DNA of 64,000 nucleotides from Melieria omissa (Eukaryota; Arthropoda; Insecta; Diptera; Ulidiidae): NCBI GenBank assembly GCA_963971225.1, contig OZ020268.1, positions 113,180,830-113,244,829 of the forward strand, in the 5' to 3' direction. The first letter of the stretch is position 1. Each line of letters begins with the position of its first letter. Position numbers and translations under genes: made by a program. The notes below the pieces were generated by a model. The model ran no database searches. It saw only the letters and a list, made by a program, of their open reading frames with translations, and was not told the origin of the DNA. Of this stretch, positions 45,592 through 56,171 are shown piece by piece.

Positions 45592-48500
45592 CTGTGGCCG
45601 TAAGGAATAACAGCCAAAGTCGATTTTATGAAGTTTTCAGGAGAGCACTTTTAATTTTTGAATCATTGCCTGAAATCAGGGTTTTAATATTTGATAAATA
45701 TTTGTTCACTTATTGTAAGCAAATAAGTAGTATTTTAATTTAAAGTTCGATTTTCAACGTAAACTTTGTTTTCTTAAGAGATATAGACAAAATAAACAGT
45801 TTAGCTTTTTTTCCTTATTTCTTGTTTAAAAGTTTTGAATCTTATGTCGAATTTGGCTGTTATTCCATATAAAATTCTTTTCCCTCGCAAACTTATCTAA
45901 AGATAAGCCATTATTCCAGCGATACAAATTATGTTATTGAAAACTAAACTTTACTTTGGCTGTTATTTCAAGCGTAAGTAAGAAATAGTCGATATACTTT
46001 AGCTATTATTTCAATTATATACAAAATTTAACCTGATTGCTTTTACTGTAAGAAATGTTATAAATTAAAAACAACGAACTTCCTCTTGTAAAAAAATTGT
46101 TTTTATTTATTACTGCACATTACTTACTACATTTATGCGACAGATTACTTCCTTATTATTAATATTTGTATTTTGTATTTGTATGTTACATTTCATTTAC
46201 ATTTCAGTTATAGTACTGTTTTAGTTTGTTTGATTTTGTGTTTTTCTATCAATAATATTTAATTTTTCATGAGCTGCGATTATTAACACACTCCATTCCA
46301 TGTTAATAAGTTGTGTCTTCCTGTTCTTTATCTAGCAAATCTGGATGAATATTGTTAGATTCGTTTAAATTTTTATTCAGATTTTCGTAGAACGCATGAA
46401 ATTCAGGATCAATTAAGTTTTTAATAGCAATCAAATCTTTCTTCTTTTCAACTGATATTTCTGGGACAGTACTTATGACTTGCAAATTAGTTGTAGCGAT
46501 AGAACTAATTCCTCTTTACTTATTTTAAGGACTTGAAATGGCTCCTCGCTGTCCAAAGAGGTTTTGTAATAAATAGAAGAAATATCTTTTGTATAACGTA
46601 GCCATCGCACTTCGTTCCAAATAAATTTCTCACCATGTTCATTAAATCGTCTCCAAATAAACTTCGATTTCAATAGCTCTGAGAAATCAAAAAAGTTGTT
46701 TGCTCTCATTTCAACAACGTGCATTTTTGAGTTAATAGATCCCACGAATTGATACCAATCCCTCGGAATTTGAACGTTGGATTTTTGTTTTTTGCGTTCA
46801 ATTAAGGCATGATCTGAATCACACTCCATACATATGTGTATGGCCAGGTTCTAAGAACTTGTGATCTACTTATATATTCAATATGCGGGTTGTTATGCAC
46901 AAAAGTAAGAAACATTGAAGACACATATGAGTTTTTGTTTTGTCCAGTGCAAGAATCGCTATAAAAGTACATTTTGGTGATATTTTTGTCAATCATTTGT
47001 AACTGTCTGTAGACACAGGACGCAATCTCGTTGCCACCTCTACGAGCAATAGCTTCATGCCACATGAAACACTGAACGGAATCGTCTTCTAAGTCATGAA
47101 CTGTAAGATTATACGTCCATAACTGACGCTTGTAAAAAGTAATAGAGCTTCTTAAAAATGGTGTAGGCAAACACTGTTGTAAGTCGAATGTAAATGCTTT
47201 TGTGTTTATGTTTTCCTTCGAGGACTGCTTATCTGCTCGCTTGTGATTGTATGCATTATCAGCTTTCTCAACATGATGTTTTTTTAACTGCATTAAATCA
47301 TGTTCTTCTTCTCCAGTGGCAATATTTATTTTCATTTGTAGCGAATCACAAGTGTAACAGGTGTCTAGTCGTGGAGATTTGAATTTCAGATTCATAGTCT
47401 TGAATACTTCGGAGTATTTAGAAAGACTCACAGGATTGTCAGTTTTATCAGCATACAACTGGTGCATCTTTGAAAGTGTCAAGTCCGAGTGAAGATATTT
47501 TTGGCTTGTGTCACGTCTAGTGTAATGACTCTCATAAGCCGGCAATTGATTTATATGGTTTTTAATCTCCTCCAATTTTTGCGAATTTATTTTATTTGAT
47601 GGTGACGATTTTCCGCGAAGATTTTTGAATGGTATAGATGGACAAGAAGTTTTTTTACGAATTACGCTTTTCACGAAACTCTCTGTTTCACCAAAACACT
47701 GAGTAAAGTGTCTTCGACATACCTTCATTGTGTTTCCATCAATATCTAAAGAATATTCTACAGTATTATCTCGTTGCCTTATTCTGTTACTGGAGTTCAC
47801 TCAAGTATCACATTTTTTTCCTTTAATGTCCATTAACGATCCAATATAAATTACGCGAAGATCATATGAACCTAGACCCCAATAGTGATTAAATAGTTTT
47901 TGACAGGATTCATAATTGACTTTTGTCTGACACTTCACTCGGCATATATCAAAAGGCTCACAAACTCTTTCTTTGACAACTTTTCCCGATAATGTTTTGT
48001 ACGACTGGCCATTATTACAACATTTTTGACGAATGATTCTATTATTTGTTTTTGTCGTTTCGTTGTTTAGTCGCTCAACGTCGGAATTACCTGGAATCAT
48101 CGGAATCTTCAGAAAATGATAATGAAACGTCACAATTGGAATCTGAAAAAGTTGCTTTTGTAATGCAATTGTGTGGATATATGAATGTAAATGAAAATAT
48201 ACCTTTCAATATTTCACTTATATCAAAGGAATTTTCCTTGATACATGATCCGGTCTCATTCTGAACTACTGGTTCATAAAAGGTTTCCATGAAAAAGTCC
48301 CCCATAACGTCGAGTTCATCATTTTGTGTTTTTTTTGGCCAAAATAAAATTTTATAAAATAATATTGATCAAAGAAAATAATAATTTAGAACCTACCTTC
48401 ACCTTGTTTAATAGCCAATTCTAACATTTTCTTAGCACGAGACATTTTCGACTTCACCCGTCAACAACCAAACTCGAACTAAGCATTTTCGTTTCGTATA

Positions 48501-49102
48501 ACATAATTTGGAAAAACAAACCTAATTCTAGATAGGCAATTCTTGGAATAAAAGTCAAATAGGGAAAACCAGCCAAATTAAAGTTAGCCTTGAAAAAATT
48601 TGAATTTGAATTTTTGAAAAGTGACCAAAGCCTACTTTGAACTTACAACAACAATGTTTAAGTTTTGGAGTAAAGACCGAACTCGACTTTGGTTATTATT
48701 CAAAATTTGAAAAATTAAAAAAAGGACTGAATTTTGACTAAACTCGAGTTTGGCTGTTATTCCAAATTTTAAAATGTTGTTATAAATTAAACGGAATAAC
48801 GACTTAAATGAACTTAGGACGAAACTTGGCATCGGGATTAACTCGCGGCACGATTGGGAATAAAATCTTAATTATACTTAGGCCACTTTTTTGAAAATTT
48901 TTTTAGTTAGGCTGTTATTCCAAAATCACGAACATAGAAAACCGACTTTAGCTATTTAGGTTTTTGGGCGTAAGACATTCATTTTATGAGCAAAAGCCAT
49001 AGGATTTTGTGTGGTAGTACATTTGAATACGACGAATGCAATGGTGGTAATAACTCAATTTTGTCCTAACTCGACTTTAGCTGTTATTGCTTACGGCCAC
49101 AG
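45592..49102 (-). mobile_element. 3.5-kb DNA transposon with transposase gene, 4-bp target duplication
   Basis: CTGTGGCCGTAAGGAATAAC (then AGCCAAAGTCGA) at the left and its inverted partner GTTATTGCTTACGGCCACAG (preceded by TCGACTTTAGCT) at the right are flanked by ATAT on both sides (45588-45591 and 49103-49106). Copies of TTTGGCTGTTATTCC lie inside both arms (near 45854, 45957, 48690, 48745 and 48905), i.e. subterminal repeats. The centre holds a decayed transposase gene on the minus strand. A 4-bp duplication would fit the Sola superfamily, but the assignment is not secure. Confidence 0.88.
46303..48445 (-). pseudogene. Transposase-like gene, intron-containing, decayed
   Basis: Exon 1 (48445-48397) reads MSRAKKMLELAIKQGE and ends at a donor, GAAG|GTAGGT. 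An AT-rich intron of about 65 bp follows; its acceptor seems lost (CAAAATG where CAG is expected). The body then reads NDELDVMGDFFMETF, a Cys-rich part (CRVKCQ, HYWGLGSYDLR) and KVCRRHF. LDTCYTCDSLQMKI looks zinc-binding, then come FDLQQCLPTPFL, ARRGGNEIASC, YSDSCTGQNKNSYVSSMF (probable catalytic Asp) and MECDSDHALIERKK. It closes with a WxxxRWLRY-type segment and IDPEFHAFYENL. Damage: a frameshift near 48090, TGA at 47801-47803, a shift near 46830-46855 and one near 46480. I know this layout only as an uncharacterised arthropod protein family; being central in a TIR element makes it the transposase. The product would be about 650 residues. Confidence 0.75.
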
Positions 49103-50439
49103 ATATATGGTATTCAATATTTATTTAGTGTTACAAAGATTACAAGTTAAGCAATCACAAAATGGTTTTCTTATTTGTTGTTATACTCTTGATTTGTGTT
49201 TAGGTTGTTTTTGGGTTTTCAACTGTAATTAACGCTTTTCCAACTTCTTCAAAGTCTATGTGTGATTATTTCTATTTGACTTTACACCAATAAAACGTTG
49301 TTTATTCATCTCCATTTTTACATATCATTGACGCATTCATTAGTGAATTGTTTGTATTTGTTTGTTGCATACATGTTTAGTACACATAGATAGTAGTTAA
49401 GAAATGTTGTTGTAATGTGTGTGAAACTTCTTCTTTGTCCTTTTTTCTTCTTAGTTGTGTCCTTTTTTCTGTTGTGTTGTTTTTCGTTAAGCAATTTTAT
49501 TTTGTTTTTTACGTTCTGATTTTTTGGCAATTGATTTCTCAAAGTTTATTTAATTGTTTATTTGATTTTTTTGTTATCATCTTTTTCTAAAATTGATTTT
49601 TTAGTTAAAGATTGTAGTGTGTTTCTTGGATCAAATCTACACTGGAATTCTTTCACAAACTCTACGAACAGCCTTTTGTTAAACGTGTTAGGTTTTTTTT
49701 GTTTGCATTTCAAAAACTTTTTAAATTTTGTTATGGAATTGTTTAATTTACAATTTTTTCAATTAATTGGTTTCCATGGCAATGTTTAGTACATTCTTTT
49801 TTGAAATTTGCAGTAATGTTATGTTGGTTGCTTCCTTGCTATTTTTGTCGTTTGTTCTATTCTTTCTGTAACTTATTTATTTTTTTATTATTATTTAATT
49901 ATTTAATTACTTTTTGATTTGTTAATTTTTTATTATCATATTTTTATTAGAATATATGTTTAGTTAATTGGTTAATCTTTGTTAGTTTGTTCTAATTCTT
50001 TTCTCTTTAAAATTGTTTTAGTTTATCATTTATGACTTTTATTTAATGATTTTTTTATTTTATTTTTATTTTTTTTCATTTATTATTATTATTTTTTTTA
50101 TTTCACTTAACCTTTGTGTTAATACCCGGACACCCGGGTACCCACAACAGGATATTTTTGCATGTAGCTGAAGTAAAAATAAATATTTCCGTGTCAGCCC
50201 CCGGATCGTCGTTATTTAGTTCACATTAAAGCATTTAGGCATTTGAAAGTGACATTTTTTTTATATTAATCAAGAAAAAAATCATTCAAAATAAAGTCTG
50301 CCGTACCAACACCCGGGGTATCCGGGTACCCAATACTCTTTCGGTGCTGTTTTTTTTAGTTCTTTGTATGTACATTTTGTGAAAACAAATAAATAACGTC
50401 GAATATAAAAATAAAGCACAAAATCTTCTAAACTAAAAT

Positions 50440-50625
50440 ATTTTTCATAGCATTTCGTCACAAATTGGTTGTTCGCAATTGGAGAAATTTATGCGCAATT
50501 TGCGCCTTTTTTTAATGTTTGATTATTACAAATAAAGCAGCAACCAGTGACTCTCTTCCTTCCTGAATTATATCGGTCAACAGTAGGAGATGAGACAACA
50601 TTCACAGGATGTTTCTGCCGGCCGA
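50440..50625 (-). pseudogene. piggyBac transposase C-terminal Cys-rich domain remnant
   Basis: The minus strand reads GRKRVTGCCFICNNQTLKKG and, one frame over, FSNCEQPICDEM. This CxxC...C...CxxC... pattern near the end of the element fits the C-terminal RING/PHD-like Cys-rich domain of piggyBac transposases. A 1-nt shift separates the halves. Confidence 0.55.
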
Positions 50626-50633
50626 TGATGCTT

Positions 50634-50923
50634 TTAACCCTGCTGTCATAATGTTATTTTTTACCCCTGAAATCATAACGATACGTCTGGGAGACGTATA
50701 AAGATTTACGATCTTAAACCGATATTTAAAGGTACGATCTCAGCAAATATTTCACTTACATCAGAAATATGTATATTTTTCTGTAAAATAAAAGTCATAC
50801 TTGCTAATTATATAACTGAGATAACTGACAATTTGAATTTGCTGTGAGAACAATTGTGGAAGAGAGCGCAAAACGTAAAAAGAGCATACGTCTCGCAGAC
50901 GTACGTTATGACAGTAGGGTTAA
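50634..50923. mobile_element. TTAA-type MITE nested in the piggyBac element
   Basis: TTAACCCTGCTGTCATAATG at the left and CGTTATGACAGTAGGGTTAA at the right are inverted repeats that each end in TTAA. A second inverted pair of ACGTCT(GG/CGC)GAGACGTA palindromes lies just inside each end. It is non-coding and 290 bp long; it uses the same target rule as its host but has a different terminus. Confidence 0.85.
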
Positions 50924-50929
50924 TAGCTA

Positions 50930-51425
50930 CCAGGTATGCGCCTATTAAACCGGTAACGACATCTAGCGGTAAATAGCCGAATATTTATAAACTTCGGAAC
51001 CGTACCAAATGTCATGTTTACTTCTTCTGTCATATGTCAACAATATTCAGTTCACAATTTGTCAAGTTTCATCCAACAACGCATTGTTTGACGCTCCGGA
51101 AAATGTCGGATTACGTGCCTACAAATTACGATTTGCGGACACAGTTCATTTTGTGTTACCATTTGAAGAAAAACGCTTCTGAATCGCATCGAATGCTTGT
51201 GGAAGCTTACGGCGAGCATGCTTTTGGTCGCACACAGTGTAACGAGTGGTTCAATAAATTTAAAAATGGTGATTTTGATGTGAGAAACGAGGAGCGTAGC
51301 CGGCCACCAAAAAAGTTTGAAGACGCCGAATTGCAAGCATTGCTCGATGAAGATGATGGCCAAACGCAAGAACAGCTCGCAGAACAATTGGGTGTTGACC
51401 GTCGGACCATCGGAAAACGTAGTAA
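50930..51425 (+). pseudogene. mariner 5' half: DNA-binding domain only
   Basis: From MSDYVPTNYDLR (51103) the frame gives a mariner N-terminus: FILCYHLKKNASESHRMLVE, the WFNKFKNGDF helix-turn-helix core, a SRPPKKFED linker and a second helix-turn-helix, TQEQLAEQLGVDRRTIG. The homology ends at about 51418, before the catalytic WVPHEL and D,D34D region. A terminal repeat may start with CAGGTATGCGCC at 50931; the right end is missing. The break coincides with the start of the piggyBac fragment, so a deletion removed part of both. Confidence 0.75.
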
Positions 51426-51433
51426 TCATTTCC

Positions 51434-52171
51434 TCACAATAAACGTGTTTTTTCAAAAATAATTACCGGTTTCATAGGCGCACATATCTTTGTGGTATAA
51501 TTCCGTATTACTTGTGCATTAACATCATCGAATCTTATGAAACAAATAATGTTCTGAAATCTGTTGACTCCCATTGTTGTACGGTAAAGTGGATATGCCC
51601 TCGAACATTTCCACACATTTAATTTACAAGATGGGTGTTGGAGTTATATGCGCCGGAGAAAATCAAAATTCCAATGAAAAAGTACATTTCGGATAGAGCT
51701 ACTGGTTTTCATTGCAGCTGTGAATTCAAATGTGTTAAATTATATGTCGTGCAGAAAGAAGAGGACTTTTTATTCGTGCACCGAACGATTAAGTTAACCA
51801 TATCTTCGATGAAAAATGTTTTGAATGTATCGCTTATTGGAAGTGTTTCTGTGTTTCGGTGAGGACCAACTCCTCTGACGCAGAACATTACAAGATATGG
51901 TTTGGTGTTGTTGTGCTGGCGCTTCAATCCACCTAGTTTTATCTTTTGCAATGAACGAAACTTTATGTTGTGCTGCTGATTGCGCTTCATTCTCTTGATA
52001 GTCTTCCTCGCTTTCATCAATTTCAGCATTTATTTCGTCCTCTTCTTCAAAGAAATCAACTGGCATTTCCGAATTATTTCTATTATCGGTTGGATCATCT
52101 CCATCAGAATCTATACAACCAACAAAGTACTGTTTTGGTGTCCACTCGACGTCCTCGCTATCAAACGCCAC
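51434..52171 (-). pseudogene. piggyBac transposase N-terminal half, frameshifted
   Basis: From 52171 the minus strand gives an acidic stretch (DFFEEEDEINAEIDESEED), then FIAKDKTRWIEAPA, which matches the F..KDG..W conserved start of piggyBac transposases. After a frameshift comes FKTFFIEDMVNLIVRCTNK (the dimerisation/DNA-binding region), then CSRAYPLYRTTMGVNRFQNI and ICFIRFDD just before the first catalytic Asp. At least two frameshifts and a stop break it, and no ATG remains upstream (in-frame TGA). The DDD core would lie in the part lost to insertions and deletion. Confidence 0.8.
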
Positions 52172-52503
52172 AAATTGATCTGCACCGTACTCGAACTTCC
52201 CGTGAGAAAAATCATTTCACAGGTGTATGCAGGCGCACGTACATACTAATTCGGGGATTTCCCAACAAAAACATTTTAACTTGTAGTTCCCCAAATTATC
52301 CGGTCGATGTGCTAATTTTTGAAGAATTATAAGCAGAATAATAGCTGTGTTGCATTTGCTGCAGCTTTTGTAAATGTTATAATACAATTAGCAACATGTT
52401 TTTGCTCACAGTAAGTGCCCACAGTACATAAACAATGGCGGGTACCAGGGTACCCTGGGTGTTAGACAACTTAAGAAACCTTGGGTATTAACACAAGGTT
52501 TAA

Positions 52504-55194
52504 TATATTTTTATTATTTTTCGTATTTTAGTTATTTATTTGTTTATTTATTCATTTTATTATTTGTTCATTTTGTTGTAACTTATTTAATTATTTTTTA
52601 TTATCATTCAATTATTCACTTATTTTTTATTTGTATTATCCGCTTATTACACCATGCAACAAAAACAATGTCGATACCCATCTAAAAGAATAAATAAGCG
52701 TGAAACTGCATTCATCATTTATCGAAACTCATCTAAAAGAACAAATATGCGTGAAACTGGAGGTCATTCCTAGTAATTTATTTATAAATTTTCCGTTTTA
52801 AATTCTGTTTTATTATTTTCATTCCATTTGTTTTTAGAATGAATATTATTATTATGTATTATTTTAGATTATATAAGTTTAGTCTTTTTTGTAATTTAAT
52901 TCATTATATGATAATGAATTTAATTTTTTTTTTTATTTTTAAATTTAAATATTTAATTTTTTTACTTTACTTTTCAAATCAATTCAATTTATTTCAAATT
53001 ATGTATTTTTTTTAATTATCATATATATATATTTTATTTTATATGTACGTATAATAATATACATACATAATATTTATATAACACATTATTATTACACAAT
53101 ATTATATACTAATACTATATTATATGTATATCATAATATATTTTTCATGATTTTAAGATTTTGTGTTATATTTTTCTTTTATATGTTTTTATATTAAAAA
53201 TCATAACTACTTAAAATTTTTTTTAATTCCTTGTGATTAGTTTATAAGTCATAAGTTACTAATAAACTCTGCATCATGGCCAAGTGTTGAGTTTTACAGT
53301 TATTTAATCGTCATCAGTGTTTGTTGGTAAACCAATCTAATTCATTTCAATGCATTTTTACATACAAAAACATTCAGTAATTGCACGTTCGAAACGTCAA
53401 ACGCATCCTACAATTTCGTTCAGCCAATTATTATTGCAAACCAAAACGCACCAGAGTTGCCAGGTGCGATACATAATATTGGTTTTTGCCTCAGTTTGTC
53501 ACACTATTCAAATTACAAATATTTACATTTAGGTGTACGAAATGGTTGTGTGTGTGGTTGGTTAGTTTGAGTTGGAAATTGAAAATTTTGCCATTGTGCC
53601 ATGAGTTTTGTGACAATTGTGACAAAAGTGCAATTGAATTAGTCGTCTTTAACTACAGTTCACTTACTTTTTGTGTTAAAAAACTGTTTATGGTTTACGA
53701 GTTCTTGTTGAAATTTAACCTGAGCACAATCTTTTCATATATTCATATATATATTCACATAGTTATATATATATATTTGTATTGTATAATGTATTTAAAA
53801 ATTGAGTTTCACCATATTTACCACTAGATTTTTGCCAATTTCGATTAATAGTTACACATTTATGAAAATGTTGCCTTAGAAATTTTCAACTTCACGATGA
53901 ATTTTGCGCACTTCCGGGCTTCAAAGTTACAAACGTAGTGTCCTAATTTACTATTCACAACACTGCAGCTATAAACAATTTCGGCAGCTACAATTTTCTT
54001 GCTTAATTCGCGCATAATTTCCTTCAACTCACACTCAGGTCCTTGAATGAATGTGTGTGAGTGTGGTTTGAGTTGCTGTCACCTGCAAATCGGAATCATG
54101 CGCTGTCCAACGACTCTTCTGCGTATAAATTCTGTATTTGAATCATTATACTATATAGTGTAAACATATATAATATACACATTGTATGCGTTTATGTGCG
54201 CCTAAGTACGCACAAACTATGTAAATAACCGAAGAAAACAAGTTGCCTGCATTTACCTGTATTTGGATTTGTGTGGGTAGTTTTATGTTTTGAGTTGTTG
54301 TTTATTTTTAGTTTTAAGTTTCATCTCAACTCTTGGTGCTCTACACAAAATGTGCGCCGGGGTACAAAGTAAACAAATATTTAATACAAAGTTGTTAATG
54401 CTTTCTACAAGCAAAAAAAAACATAGTCATACATAGTTATTTTGTTATTTTGTCAAGTAATATTGTCATTATCGATTTTTAAGTATTTTGCGCTTTTCGC
54501 TGCTTTCAAATTGTTTGTTTGTTTGTTTTGTTTTCTGCTGTCTGTGGACATGCCTAGAAATTGTTGCTTCTTTACTGGTTTGTTTCGATTAATCTATAAA
54601 TTCTAATTGAAAATGCATTTGTTGGAGCTTCATACTCGCTAGTTTTTACTCTTAGAAATTATACATTTTTTTCAATTCAGTTAATTTAGTTTTCTTTCTT
54701 GCTTGAGAATTTAATTTGCATACAGAAAAACTAAGCCAGCATTTTGCTTTACGTACATATAAATGTATATAATATATCTATGTGTAAATATGTCTAAGAA
54801 AAGCCAATTCTTATGTACAGTTGGCGGGCGCATTATACAAAAATTTGGCGCTGAAACACTAACAAACAAAAAACTCAAAGTTTTTATACTTTTTTATGCT
54901 AATATTTTTTTATTCAAAATATTATTTGATATTTGTTAAAACCAAACAAAATTAGTTTTAATACTAAGAATTTTATAATTCAATAAAATAAATATAATAA
55001 TTCAGTTATTAAAGATTATATCTAATTTTTTTTGCTATTTATTTCAATTTGAATAGTTTCAGAGTTCGAGAGTTGGAAAAAAAATTATTATTATTTTCAT
55101 TATTGTATTTTTTAATACATCTTTTACAATAATGTTTTTGAAAGTGATTTTTGAGGTCAAAACAAGCGTTACTTTATAAAGCAAACTATAATAT
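52504..55194. other. Very AT-rich DNA, no supported gene
   Basis: TATATA-rich low-complexity DNA. A two-copy 51-bp repeat (TCTAAAAGAA(T/C)AAATA(A/T)GCGTGAAACTG) lies near 52671-52760. I see no coding or RNA gene. Confidence 0.45.
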
Positions 55195-55198
55195 TTAA

Positions 55199-56171
55199 GG
55201 GAGAGGGCTGGGGTGTGAACCGGGTTTTGTTTTTCGGCTCTAACTTTTCTCAGAATAAAGATATCGAAAAATCGAAGATACCGTTGGAAAGGTGAATATA
55301 TAACGCAACTTTGTTATGAAGACAGATTACCGTTTTGATTGAAATTTAACTCTCTACGTCCAATTTTCTAAGAACGTGATTTTTCGCTTTTTCAAAAAAG
55401 TGGCTGGGTTGTGAACCATCTGAAAAATCCCTATTAAAGTCGGAAAATACGAAGAAAACACCCATAATTTTTAAGTACATTGAGAATTTATTTAATCAGG
55501 AAGCCTCAAGAGGTGAAAAAAAGTTATAATGACGCCTCTTAGGCCAAAAAATCGCAATGAATGAAACTGCTCAATTTTTTAAATTTTCATCCTAATCTGT
55601 GTCGGAATGTTTGCATGTGAAATACGAACGTGTTCTCGTATTGGCTCACTTCAAGTGAACACAACGAAATCGAGTTAAATTATATAAAATGACTTTATTT
55701 TAATATATCCGTCCATATTTGACAGTGTTAGAACAAATGTAGTACGAAAAACAGGTGGTTCATAACCCAGCCACCTCAGTGGTTCACAGCCCAACCACGA
55801 TGCCATTTTGGAAACTTTAAAATAAACGACACTTCCAATCATAATTCGACATAAACAAATATTGCATCGTAAAATAGAATCAAAACACTAAATAAACATG
55901 TATTACACTGACCTTTTTGCAATAAGCTCAGTCACTAAGATAGCACTTTAAAAAAAAGCCAACAAGTTTTCGCAGTCGATTTTCAAACACGATGTCTTTC
56001 AAACTCGATTGCTGCCACAAGCAATACGTGTTTGTACTTCGGTGTAACCACAGAGCAGAGTCATATCATAAGACAAAATTGACAGTTGAAAGATTGGCGA
56101 TATGTCAATTAGGGAAAGAGAAAACGGCAATGGTTCACACCCCAGCCTGGTTCACAACCCAGCCCTCTCCC
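55199..56171. mobile_element. 973-bp TTAA-type element with internal copies of its own ends
   Basis: GGGAGAGGGCTGGGGTGTGA at the left and CACAACCCAGCCCTCTCCC at the right are inverted ends. TTAA precedes the left end; the right flank is TTAC, probably a mutated TTAA. The word GGCTGGGTTGTGAACC or its inverse recurs inside near 55405, 55765, 55785 and 56138. No transposase frame is visible, so this looks like a piggyBac-type non-autonomous element with multiple binding-site-like subterminal repeats. Confidence 0.75.

Larger units (their letters stand above)
50107..52503 (-). mobile_element. piggyBac-like element, decayed, with two insertions inside
   Basis: The ends are TTAACCTTTGTGTTAATACC and, inverted, TTAAACCTTGTGTTAATACC, each starting with TTAA. 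Subterminal GGGTACCC-type palindromic words occur near both ends (50128-50141 and 52440-52460). Transposase fragments lie on the minus strand, N-terminus near 52171 and C-terminus near 50440. Between them sit a 290-bp TTAA element and the first half of a mariner, so the catalytic core is absent. Confidence 0.8.
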
